Positions 6,362-13,038 of a DNA stretch of 13,900 nucleotides are shown piece after piece. Position 1 is the first letter of the stretch; each line of letters opens with the position of its first letter. The notes under the pieces are model-generated. The model was given only the letters and a program-made list of their open reading frames with translations. It was not told where the DNA came from and ran no database searches. The position numbers and the translations under genes were made by a program. The DNA is from Propionibacteriaceae bacterium (GTDB lineage: Bacteria > Actinomycetota > Actinomycetes > Propionibacteriales > Propionibacteriaceae): NCBI GenBank assembly GCA_031260385.1, contig JAIRKB010000055.1, positions 1 to 13,900 of the forward strand, given 5' to 3'.

Positions 6362-6919
6362 CTACTTGGTCGACTCGCCATCCCCGTCGCCGGGGAGATC
6401 ATCGTCAAGGGCCACCACTGCTGGTTCCTCCTTGACGGGTGGGGTCGGCGGCTCAGCTTTCACGGGAGCTTCCACCTCGCTGGTGGGACTAGCGGGCTTC
6501 CTCAGACTCGGCATCGAGAAACGGGGCTTGTCAGCCTTGGTGGGAGGGTCCTCTGGCGCTTCCTTCGTCTCCTTCACCACCGGTGCCACTGGCGGTGCCT
6601 TAGGCGCCTTCACCACCGGCGGGGCCGGAACCACCACGGGGGCGGGGGCGGGTGGGATCGGAGGGGCGAGGGGAGCTGGCCGCTCGGGCTTGGGGGTGAT
6701 GGGCTTTTCGGTCGCCATACCTAAACCAACCCCGGCCAACAAACCGCCGAGCGCGGCCAAGATCACTGCTAACACCAGCCACCAAGCGGAAGGATAGGTC
6801 TGCTTGAGACCGGCCGCAAAATCGGAGAACTGCGAGATGATCCAGACCATCAGACCAAAGGTCGCGACGAGAACCAGGATACCAATGACGATAAGTAAGA
6901 CTTTGAAGACCTTGAGCAT
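6362..6919 (-). CDS. Small membrane protein with Pro/Lys/Glu-rich cytoplasmic tail
   Basis: The protein has 185 residues from the ATG at 6919, chosen because GGAGGT (6929-6924) stands four bases before it; the longer reading from 6943 lacks this. Two membrane helices are evident, at about residues 7-30 (LLIVIGILVLVATFGLMVWI) and 45-68 (WWLVLAVILAALGGLLAGVG). The remaining 115 residues are low-complexity, with alternating proline and charged stretches such as APPIPPAPAPVVVPAPPV and KETKEAPEDPPTKADKP, ending in an acidic DDDLPGDGDGE. Such tails are usually disordered spacers or docking segments. I do not recognise a family, and the tail composition makes similarity searches unreliable. It sits between the EcsC-family gene and hemH; the 27-base gap to hemH suggests a shared transcript, but nothing ties it to heme synthesis. 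Confidence 0.75.
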   Translation of the reverse strand: MLKVFKVLLIVIGILVLVATFGLMVWIISQFSDFAAGLKQTYPSAWWLVLAVILAALGGLLAGVGLGMATEKPITPKPERPAPLAPPIPPAPAPVVVPAPPVVKAPKAPPVAPVVKETKEAPEDPPTKADKPRFSMPSLRKPASPTSEVEAPVKAEPPTPPVKEEPAVVALDDDLPGDGDGESTK

Positions 6920-6981
6920 GGTCACCTCCGAGCCGAAGAACAACGGGGATCCGTCCGCCTAACTCTAGCGGTTTTTACCTC

Positions 6982-7012
6982 TATTTAGCAGGTGATTCAC
7001 GATGTTTGTTAA
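6982..7012 (-). promoter_or_regulatory. Candidate promoter for the membrane protein-hemH unit
   Basis: On the minus strand TTAACA (7012-7007) and TAAATA (6987-6982) are separated by 19 bases, about 60 bases before the ATG at 6919. The match to a housekeeping promoter is fair, with spacing on the long side. Confidence 0.3.
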
Positions 7013-7030
7013 CGCTTAGGCCTTTGGGGA

Positions 7031-7780
7031 CTATTCGGCGTCTAGCGAGGGGTTCGAGTCGCTCCCGGCTGGCAGGCGTACCATCGTCACTCCAGCGATC
7101 GGGCGGCGGGGAATGAAATGGATCCGCGCGCAACGGGCGACCCGCTTGGTGGCCGTCCAATCGTCAAGACCGGTCAGTCCACCGCCTAGGATCGGCACCG
7201 ACCGCGCGAACAGGCCCAACAGCCCGTGGGTGGGAATGAGCAGGTGGCGAAGGACCTGATCAATGACCTGGCTCGCCAAGGCCTTGTCGTGGATCGAGGC
7301 GGTAGCGACGGCGGTTGGGGTGCTCGGAAGGCGACCATCGGCAATCTGGCGGGCCAACTCCTCTTCGCCTAGTAAGCACATGGTGATAGCAGTCCGAACC
7401 CGGGGATCGTCGATGTCATAGCCGTGCAGATGGGCGACACAGGCCACCATCCGTAGTTGGATCACAATGATGCCGGTGAGATTGGCCGGGGTGCCAACGA
7501 TCTCCGACACGATGCCGCCGATATTGGTGACCGCTCCGCTAATCGTGGCGATCCGGACGTGGGCGCGAACCACCGACTCGATCGCTGGCTTGACGGCTCG
7601 GCGCCTAACGAGGGCTTTGGCGGCTACCCGCTTCGCCCCTGGCACCCCCCGTACGCCATCAATCGCAATATCAACTAGCTTGCCAACGGCGGTATTAACC
7701 GGGCCGGGGACCACCCCTGGCAACTTGGTCGCCGCCGTAGACGCCACCGCCTTAACGACCGTACTGCGAAGTACACCCAT
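7031..7780 (-). CDS. EcsC-family protein
   Basis: The protein has 249 residues from the ATG at 7780, which is preceded by GGAGGGG; a TTG start at 7798 would add six residues but hides this ribosome site. The central segment SGAVTNIGGIVSEIVGTPAN, followed by IIVIQLRMVACVAHLHGYD and DDPRVRTA, is characteristic of the EcsC family (Pfam EcsC). So is the C-terminal VPILGGGLTGLDDWTATKRV followed by ARCARIHF. In Bacillus, EcsC is encoded with the EcsAB transporter, but in actinobacteria such proteins are often found alone and their role is not established. Moderately hydrophobic segments suggest membrane association. It is followed after 111 bases by the membrane protein gene, and a candidate promoter lies in that gap, so co-transcription is uncertain. 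A strong hairpin separates it from dhaK upstream. Confidence 0.75.
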   Translation of the reverse strand: MGVLRSTVVKAVASTAATKLPGVVPGPVNTAVGKLVDIAIDGVRGVPGAKRVAAKALVRRRAVKPAIESVVRAHVRIATISGAVTNIGGIVSEIVGTPANLTGIIVIQLRMVACVAHLHGYDIDDPRVRTAITMCLLGEEELARQIADGRLPSTPTAVATASIHDKALASQVIDQVLRHLLIPTHGLLGLFARSVPILGGGLTGLDDWTATKRVARCARIHFIPRRPIAGVTMVRLPAGSDSNPSLDAE

Positions 7781-7850
7781 AGCCCCTCCAGCGTCCAAAG
7801 ATCACCATTCAATTGTGGCACGCTGTGCAGCTGGGCGCCTCCGGGTCTGC

Positions 7851-7886
7851 CCTGGCGAGACCCTAGAATCCTTGGGCCTCGCCAGG
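7851..7886. terminator. Hairpin after the dhaK operon
   Basis: CCTGGCGAG (7851-7859) pairs perfectly with CTCGCCAGG (7878-7886). After one mismatch the stem continues with CCC (7861-7863) and GGG (7874-7876). It starts 9 bases after the dhaK stop on the minus strand. No T run follows on either side, so it may be a Rho-independent terminator without a U tract, a 3' stabilising structure, or both. Confidence 0.5.
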
Positions 7887-7895
7887 ACCGTACGT

Positions 7896-8894
7896 CTAGA
7901 AAACCCGGATCGGAATCGAAGCCGGAGCGTTCAGATAACCCTCAATCTCCTCATCAAGTTTCGACAAGGTCAGCGAGAAGCCCGCCATCTCTAGCGAGGT
8001 GCAGTAGTTGCCAACATAGTTCTTGGCGATCACCAGACCGTGTTCGGCGCACTTCTTGGCGGCTAGGCCATAGAGCAGGTAGAGCTCGGAGATCGGGGTC
8101 CCGCCGAGGCCGTTAATCATCACCGCGACCCGGTCGCCAGCCTGGAAGGGCAAGTCCGTACACACCGCTTCGAAGACCTCATCCATGATCTCGGTGGCGG
8201 GACGAATCTTGTCGCGCCGACGCCCCGGCTCACCGTGGATGCCGACGCCAACTTCGATCTCGTCTTCGCCGATCTCAAAGATCGGTGTCCCCTTGGCCGG
8301 TGGAGTACAACTCGTCAGGGCGATCCCCATCGAGCGCGTCCAACCGTTAACCTTCTCGCCGAGGGCAACAAGCTCCTCGAGGGACTTCCCCTCGTCCGAA
8401 GCGGCCCCGACCGCCTTAATAACAAAGAAGTTGCCGGCGACCCCGCGTCGTCCGACGGTGTAGAGGGAGTCTTGAACGGCGACATCGTCGTTGATGATCA
8501 CGACACCAATCGCCAGATCAGGATCCTCGGCTTCAGCCATCTCTTTGGCCATATCCCAGGCCATCCGGTCGCCCTGGTAGTTATTGATCAGATGGAGGAT
8601 GCCTTTCGGGTTGCGCAGCAACCGCGTGCACTCCAGAACATAGTCCATCGGCGGGGCGGCGAAAACCGCTCCTGGGCAAGCGGCATCGAGCATGCCGGGC
8701 CCGACCGCCATAACGTGGGCTGGCTCATGGCCCGAGCCCGAGCCTTGCATGATCAGCACCTTGTCTTCGGGCAGATCGGCGCGCACGATGATGTTGAACT
8801 CCGGAATCCACTTTAAGGCGTCCTGGTTCGCTAGATAAATGCCCTCCTCCATATCGCGGACGAATTGGGCAGGATCATCGACAAATTTCTTCAT
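7896..8894 (-). CDS. dhaK: Dihydroxyacetone kinase subunit DhaK
   Basis: The 332-residue substrate-binding subunit binds dihydroxyacetone covalently through a histidine hemiaminal and presents it for phosphorylation by the nucleotide-carrying DhaL. Key features are present: GSGSGHEP at 51-58 with His56, NYQGD at 105-109 with Asp109, DDVAVQDSLYTVGRRG at 136-151, and His220 in GVGIHGEPG. These match the substrate-site residues known from E. coli DhaK. The first glycine-rich loop is GSGSG rather than the usual GGGSG, and the segment NNYQGDRMAWDMAKEMA differs from E. coli. It therefore belongs to a divergent DhaK subgroup whose substrate might be another ketose such as erythrulose. ATG at 8894 follows AAGGAG by 11 bases. 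It is the last gene of the aldolase-dhaL-dhaK unit, 77 bases after dhaL, the reverse of the common dhaK-dhaL order. No DhaM is in the window. Confidence 0.92.
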   Translation of the reverse strand: MKKFVDDPAQFVRDMEEGIYLANQDALKWIPEFNIIVRADLPEDKVLIMQGSGSGHEPAHVMAVGPGMLDAACPGAVFAAPPMDYVLECTRLLRNPKGILHLINNYQGDRMAWDMAKEMAEAEDPDLAIGVVIINDDVAVQDSLYTVGRRGVAGNFFVIKAVGAASDEGKSLEELVALGEKVNGWTRSMGIALTSCTPPAKGTPIFEIGEDEIEVGVGIHGEPGRRRDKIRPATEIMDEVFEAVCTDLPFQAGDRVAVMINGLGGTPISELYLLYGLAAKKCAEHGLVIAKNYVGNYCTSLEMAGFSLTLSKLDEEIEGYLNAPASIPIRVF

Positions 8895-8971
8895 GATGGT
8901 GTTGTCTCCTTGTATCGCTTAGTTAATTCAGATATTTAGTTGTCTAGGGCCGCCTTATTGGCGGATAGTGG

Positions 8972-9610
8972 TTATTGACGTAGGGCCGCGGCGATGGCTT
9001 TAGCCATGTCACCGATCGCAATGATGCCGGGATCGTACGTCCCGATACTGCGCTCCCCGGTGAAGGACTGGCGGCCGCGCTTGGCGACCCAGCCCTTGGA
9101 GGTCTCGCGCATCTCGTACGCCGCGTCGGCGGCTCTATCGAAGGCGTCGAGCAAGCTATGGTCGTCGGTTTTAAGGGAGTCCTCTAGGGAGCAAACTAAG
9201 GCATCAAGGGCGTCAAGCAGGGTTTTGTCGCCAAGTGACGCCCCACCGCGCTTCATTATCCCTTCGATCGCCGAGCGTAAGCCTTCGATGATCTCATCGA
9301 GGCCGAGTTCAGTCTTGCCCCGAAAGGCAATCCCCGTCCGCATAAATAAGGTTCCCCAAACTGGTCCCGAGCAGCCCCCGGTGTTAGCGGTTAGGGCTTG
9401 GGAAACATTGAGCAGCAAGGCGCCAATCGAGGAATGATCGAGGGTCTCCCACTTCTCGTCAACAACGCGGAATCCTGCTGCCAGGCTGCGCCCAAAGTCG
9501 GCGTCGCCCATCACCGCGTCCAGGTCGGAGAAGTAGGCCTCGTTAGCCAAGGCCACATCGGTCATCGTTTTGACGACGAGTTCAGCCTGTGCTTGGGTTA
9601 GTTTTTCCAT
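8972..9610 (-). CDS. dhaL: Dihydroxyacetone kinase subunit DhaL
   Basis: The 212-residue all-helical nucleotide-binding partner of DhaK holds ADP or ATP with two magnesium ions. The metal-binding aspartates are present as Asp31, Asp36 and Asp38 in LDAVMGDADFG; the residue after the last one is Phe39, where E. coli has His. The nucleotide-binding glycine loop TGGCSGPVWGTLF, the GDKTLLDAL block and the C-terminal KGRxSxxGERSIGxxDPG pattern are all recognisable. ATG at 9610 has AAAGGAG six bases upstream. It follows the transaldolase-like gene by 37 bases and precedes dhaK by 77 bases, so the three are almost certainly one transcript. Whether the phosphoryl donor is ATP or the PTS through a DhaM encoded elsewhere cannot be told from this sequence. 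Confidence 0.92.
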   Translation of the reverse strand: MEKLTQAQAELVVKTMTDVALANEAYFSDLDAVMGDADFGRSLAAGFRVVDEKWETLDHSSIGALLLNVSQALTANTGGCSGPVWGTLFMRTGIAFRGKTELGLDEIIEGLRSAIEGIMKRGGASLGDKTLLDALDALVCSLEDSLKTDDHSLLDAFDRAADAAYEMRETSKGWVAKRGRQSFTGERSIGTYDPGIIAIGDMAKAIAAALRQ

Positions 9611-9647
9611 TGCGCTCTCCTTTAGGTTAGGGCGAGCGGCCTGGCGA

Positions 9648-10991
9648 TTACCGGGCCGTCGCAGCGGCGTTCATAAAGCGGCGCTGGTAGGACACCACTT
9701 GGTTGGTTGAGGTGAAGCGAGCTAGGTAAGCCGGCTCGGCGGTGAGCACCACCCGATCGATCATGTCCTCATAATCGGGGCTACTCAGCAGATTATCGAT
9801 ATCGGGGTAGTTCAGGTCGCCTTCCATCGAGCAGATGATCAGCCTGGTGTCGGCGAGGTTGGATTGGCGCAACCAGCGCAGATTGGCCCGGACGCCATCT
9901 AGGCCATCGGCCCCGATTTCGTCTTCGTAGTGCCGATATTTGACGATGGTACGACCGAGGCGTCGGACATCAAGTAGGTCATGGTCACTGTCGCCGCGCG
10001 GTAGGTAATCGGTGGCTAAAAGGTAGGTCCGCAGGCCGACCAGATGGTCACGATCCTCCGAGGCCTCAAAGGCATCCAGGAAGGCCTTAATCTTGCCCGA
10101 CTGCATCATGCGGTGGCGGATAAAGGAGTTGATGAAAGCCGGTTTAGCCTGCAAGGCCAAGGCGGTCTGATAGGGCTCAAACATCAAGGTGTAGTTGATG
10201 CGGTAGCCATGCTCACGTAGTTTGAGGGCCAGTTGATGGGAGCGGAAGGCGTCGGCGGTGGCTGGGGCGGCGTACGAACGGTCGAAGGTCTTATCGCCCT
10301 CTAGGAGTTGCCCGACATTGGCCGCGTTCACTGGCCCGGTGTGCGGCACCTTGATGACAATCCGATATTCGCTGAGAATCTCCTTGAAGAGCGCCGCCTC
10401 TTCTAGGAGCTTGTTGAAGTCGGTCTCGAACGGGTCATTCAACTCGACCGAGATATCGCAGCCCGGCCCCAGCACCCGCCCTAGCTCAATCATCACCTCA
10501 TCGCGCGTCTTAAACCGACCCCCGACATTGGCCTGGGGATTGTTAATGAAAAGGTCGTAAACAATCCCCGGATTACAGGTCAAGTTGCCCAAGAGCGGCG
10601 CGATCGGTTCGACCTCGTACGGGTTGGCGGAGTCCGCCGAGAAGATCAGGCTAGTGGGGCGCAACTCCCCATTGGCCCCATAGGAAATATCGCGGACCAG
10701 GTCAATCTCCAGCAAACCATCAGCCTTCAGTTCGGTATCAACCCGAAACCCTTCCGGCAACCGCCCAGCCGGGGTTGGGAAAGTCGCCAGAACATCCTTG
10801 AACCGGGCCGAAACCCCTAGATAACGTACGATTGGTTGCAGAAATAGGAAGTCCTCAGGACTGATTTGCAGGTTAACCGCCCGCGCCACCAACTCTTCTT
10901 GCCCCGGAACAGCCGGAGCCCCCAAAGACGCTAGCGAGCAAGTAACGAAGGTTTCCCCACTCCCAGCTAAACGATAATTGACAGTAGTCAT
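9648..10991 (-). CDS. Transaldolase/fructose-6-phosphate-aldolase-fold protein, long form
   Basis: The protein has 447 residues from the ATG at 10991, chosen for its GAGGAGGGA ribosome site; an in-frame start at 11045 has none. Class I aldolase signatures of the transaldolase family occur in order: Asp120 in FSADSANP, NLTCNP at 136-141, SVEL with Glu183, and the Schiff-base Lys214 in IVIKVPHT. These are followed by INYTLMFEPYQTALAL for the late barrel strands. About 115 residues precede the barrel, and the whole is longer than usual transaldolases (about 320-380) or FSA (220). It is the first gene of a unit with dhaL and dhaK. One reading is that it cleaves a ketose phosphate (or makes one) with free dihydroxyacetone or a similar keto-triose or tetrose as partner, which the kinase then phosphorylates. 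That is inferred from context; the substrate is unknown. Confidence 0.8.
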   Translation of the reverse strand: MTTVNYRLAGSGETFVTCSLASLGAPAVPGQEELVARAVNLQISPEDFLFLQPIVRYLGVSARFKDVLATFPTPAGRLPEGFRVDTELKADGLLEIDLVRDISYGANGELRPTSLIFSADSANPYEVEPIAPLLGNLTCNPGIVYDLFINNPQANVGGRFKTRDEVMIELGRVLGPGCDISVELNDPFETDFNKLLEEAALFKEILSEYRIVIKVPHTGPVNAANVGQLLEGDKTFDRSYAAPATADAFRSHQLALKLREHGYRINYTLMFEPYQTALALQAKPAFINSFIRHRMMQSGKIKAFLDAFEASEDRDHLVGLRTYLLATDYLPRGDSDHDLLDVRRLGRTIVKYRHYEDEIGADGLDGVRANLRWLRQSNLADTRLIICSMEGDLNYPDIDNLLSSPDYEDMIDRVVLTAEPAYLARFTSTNQVVSYQRRFMNAAATAR

Positions 10992-11192
10992 AGTCCCTCC
11001 TCTATGGTCTGGCTTGGGTGCGCCTAAAGCCCACCCGGGAGGCATATATCAGCTTAGTGCTTCGCGCCCAGTTAATCCATGGCAAATAAGCCTTTCCTAC
11101 CCCCCAAACCCCCAACCTTGGGCTATTAGACCATCCGAGCGATGGGTTTTCGCTCCACTTCCTTACCCCCGAAAGGGAGGCGGATTGCCATC

Positions 11193-11221
11193 ACGACAAA
11201 TGAGCAGTTTGACGCTAGAAT
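11193..11221 (+). promoter_or_regulatory. Candidate promoter of the HTH/PIN pair
   Basis: ACGACA (11193-11198) and TAGAAT (11216-11221) are 17 bases apart, matching 4 and 5 of 6 consensus positions. A transcript from here would begin near 11228 and carry the GGAGGT site of the antitoxin gene. The rest of the 255-base gap from 10992 shows only C-rich runs and no further convincing signal. Confidence 0.45.
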
Positions 11222-11246
11222 GGTTCATACAGTTCAGGAGGTGTTC

Positions 11247-11585
11247 ATGAGTGTGACGATCAACCCGGTCGAGGTAACGCGGGCTCCATTGCCGGTTGGT
11301 GATCTCGGCTTGCCTGATTGGGCGAAGACGGTGTTGGACTTCATCACCACAGCAGGTCGCGCAGGCGAGTCGGTGTCCCTGGTCCCCGACGACACTACCT
11401 ACACTCCAGCCCAGATGGCCGAGGAGATCGGTGTCTCGCGAGCGAGTATCCAAAGGCGTATCACTGCTGGAGAGATTCGTTGCAAGAAGGTCGGTAGTCG
11501 ATATCGAATTCCGTCGGCTGAGGTTGAGCGGGTCCGCCGTGCGTTTGTACGGGAAATGGCAGCGACCCTTGCCAACGACTTCTAG
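11247..11585 (+). CDS. HTH (excisionase-like) antitoxin of a PIN toxin pair
   Basis: The protein has 112 residues from the ATG at 11247, fixed by GGAGGT four to five bases before it; an in-frame ATG at 11142 has no such site. The N-terminal 50 residues (PDWAKTVLDFITTAGRAGES) form the small dimerisation part usual for this group. The HTH domain follows at about 52-100: YTPAQMAEEIGVSRASIQRR, then ITAGEIRCKKVGSRYRIP. This family is regularly found just upstream of a PIN-domain RNase and is thought to neutralise it and repress the shared promoter. Here the PIN frame follows directly, overlapping or a few tens of bases behind. Its layout is like the broken antitoxin at 2784-3160 but the sequences are not close copies. 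Confidence 0.8.
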   Translation: MSVTINPVEVTRAPLPVGDLGLPDWAKTVLDFITTAGRAGESVSLVPDDTTYTPAQMAEEIGVSRASIQRRITAGEIRCKKVGSRYRIPSAEVERVRRAFVREMAATLANDF

Positions 11586-12279
11586 CCAATACCAACACAA
11601 AGGGGGCACTCGCCAACCCGTTAAGGTTTACCTTGATGCAAATGTGCTGGCGGCGGGTTTTGTTCGTACGCTGCTATTGTTATGCGGGCCGGTTGCCGAA
11701 CACCGTTCGATATGGAGCCTGTACGCCGAACAAGAGGCCGCTAGGCATCAACCTGCTGGTGCGGTTCCGATCTCCACAGTACGTGAGTTGCACCATTTGA
11801 CCATCGTTCCAGATCGTCGCGCAAGACTTCCGCTAGTGGACACCAGCGACAAGGACACCCCTATACTGGCTGCTGCATCGGCAGCGAAAGCCGAGTTCGT
11901 GGTGACCGAGAACGTCAAAGACTTCGGCCGGGCTGACCTAGAAGCCTTGTCAATGTCAGCGGTGCACCCCGACATGTTCTTGACCACTCGGGTCACCGAC
12001 GAGGAGTACTGTTTTGTTCTTGAATCGATTGCCGAGCGTAGGCAACGCGACCCGAGGACTCCGGCAGCGATTCATGCTGCTGAAGCGCCAAACAAACTCC
12101 CCCGACTGTTCCTCGCTCATCGTGACAGGTTCAGGCTAGACCCGAAGATCCAGCCCGGAAACCCAGCAAGAGTGCAGTTTAGGGGAGCGCGGTGTGTTCT
12201 CTGCGCCACCATTTCCAAAAAGCCAGATGTCCTCATCAACGGCTTGTGCCAACTCTGTCTGGGCGCGACGGCGGGCTGA
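11569..12279 (+). CDS. PIN-domain toxin (VapC-like RNase) with C-terminal CxxC-x14-CxxC tail
   Basis: The PIN fold begins KVYLDANVLAAG, with the first acidic residue in LDANV. Further candidate acidic residues follow in WSLYAEQEAA, in DTSDKDTPILAAA, and in VVTENVKDF, where the last position of the metal site is usually found. PIN toxins of this group cleave RNA and are held in check by the HTH partner upstream. Homologues start about three residues before LDANV, which is codon 11620-11622, but it is GTT. An AAAGGGGG ribosome-like site (11599-11606) stands 13 bases before it. I give the nearest ordinary in-frame start, the TTG at 11569, overlapping the antitoxin by 17 bases. After the PIN domain comes a tail with CVLC and CQLC separated by 14 residues, a likely zinc knuckle not usual in VapC proteins. 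It may be silent, poorly translated, or started at TTG. Confidence 0.72.
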   Translation: MPTTSSQYQHKGGTRQPVKVYLDANVLAAGFVRTLLLLCGPVAEHRSIWSLYAEQEAARHQPAGAVPISTVRELHHLTIVPDRRARLPLVDTSDKDTPILAAASAAKAEFVVTENVKDFGRADLEALSMSAVHPDMFLTTRVTDEEYCFVLESIAERRQRDPRTPAAIHAAEAPNKLPRLFLAHRDRFRLDPKIQPGNPARVQFRGARCVLCATISKKPDVLINGLCQLCLGATAG

Positions 12280-12322
12280 TCCTCCATCGTTACTACTCGG
12301 GCCATGTGGATAAACTGGGGCT

Positions 12323-12946
12323 GTGCTAACTATGCCGGCTTCTGGGTTTATTTCCGAGACCACCGCGATTATCAAGCGGTCTCGGTTTATTACCACCCTG
12401 GCTCGTACTGACGACGAGACAGAGGCGCGGGGGGTGATTGCTGGGGTTAGGAGCGCTCATCCGGGGGCTAACCATTATTGTTCGGCGTTTGTGTTGGAGG
12501 ATGGGGGTGGGCGGAGCTCTCGAAGTTCGGATGATGGGGAACCGGGTGGTACGGCGGGGGTGCCGATGTTGAATGCCTTGGTTGGCGCAGACTTGGTTAA
12601 TGTCACCGCCGTGGTGGCGCGCTTTTTTGGGGGCGTGAAGCTTGGAGCTGGGGGGTTGATTCGGGCGTATGGGGGGTGTGTGGCGGATGCAATCAAAGGT
12701 CTTCCCCGGGTTAGCTTGCAGTCGCGTACGATCTGGACGCTTGATCTACCTCATGGCGAAGTGGGGCGAGTTCAGGAGGAGCTCTTGCGTGGTGGGGGCA
12801 CCCTAATGGATATGATCTACCAGGATGCGGGCGTGCATTTGGTTTTTACCTTCCCGACCGATCCAAAGGGTATTATCGCGCGCGCTACCCACGGGGGGTG
12901 CATTCCCCTACCCGAGCGCGTGGAAATGGTGGACGTCCCCATATAG
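12323..12946 (+). CDS. YigZ/IMPACT (UPF0029) family protein
   Basis: The 207-residue protein carries the family signature SSDDGEPGGTAGVPMLNAL at about 68-86 and VVARFFGGVKLGAGGLIRAY at 97-116, followed by the smaller C-terminal ferredoxin-like domain of bacterial YigZ. The family shares its N-terminal fold with the eukaryotic translation regulator IMPACT; in bacteria its role is not settled, with links to translation or proline peptide handling proposed. The start is uncertain. GTG at 12323 has a TAAACT seven bases upstream that could be a -10 box of a leaderless mRNA, while ATG at 12332, three codons on, has GGGG about 11 bases upstream. The gene stands alone and converges with the ABC permease gene. 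Confidence 0.9.
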   Translation: MLTMPASGFISETTAIIKRSRFITTLARTDDETEARGVIAGVRSAHPGANHYCSAFVLEDGGGRSSRSSDDGEPGGTAGVPMLNALVGADLVNVTAVVARFFGGVKLGAGGLIRAYGGCVADAIKGLPRVSLQSRTIWTLDLPHGEVGRVQEELLRGGGTLMDMIYQDAGVHLVFTFPTDPKGIIARATHGGCIPLPERVEMVDVPI

Positions 12947-12956
12947 ACGGTTTTCC

Positions 12957-13005
12957 CGGTGGGTTAGGCACGCCCAATGGGAGCAAAACTGAACCGAACC
13001 CACCG
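12957..13005. terminator. Inverted repeat between convergent genes
   Basis: CGGTGGGTT (12957-12965) and AACCCACCG (12997-13005) are perfect 9-base arms. The 31-base loop holds a smaller CCCAATGGG hairpin. It lies between the stops of the YigZ-family gene and the permease gene, the right place for a bidirectional terminator, but no T run follows either arm. Confidence 0.45.
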
Positions 13006-13038
13006 ACTAACACCATACCTGGTCAATTGATCGGTGGT

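Noticed and set aside
6366..6797. Gly/Ala/Ser/Thr-rich plus-strand reading frame of 143 codons
   Set aside because: It is the antisense shadow of the Pro-rich membrane protein gene, which has membrane helices and a good ribosome site.
11041..11075. Promoter for the transaldolase-dhaLK operon (TTAACT and TATATG on the minus strand)
   Set aside because: The spacing is 21 bases, too long for a confident call, and no better pair was found.
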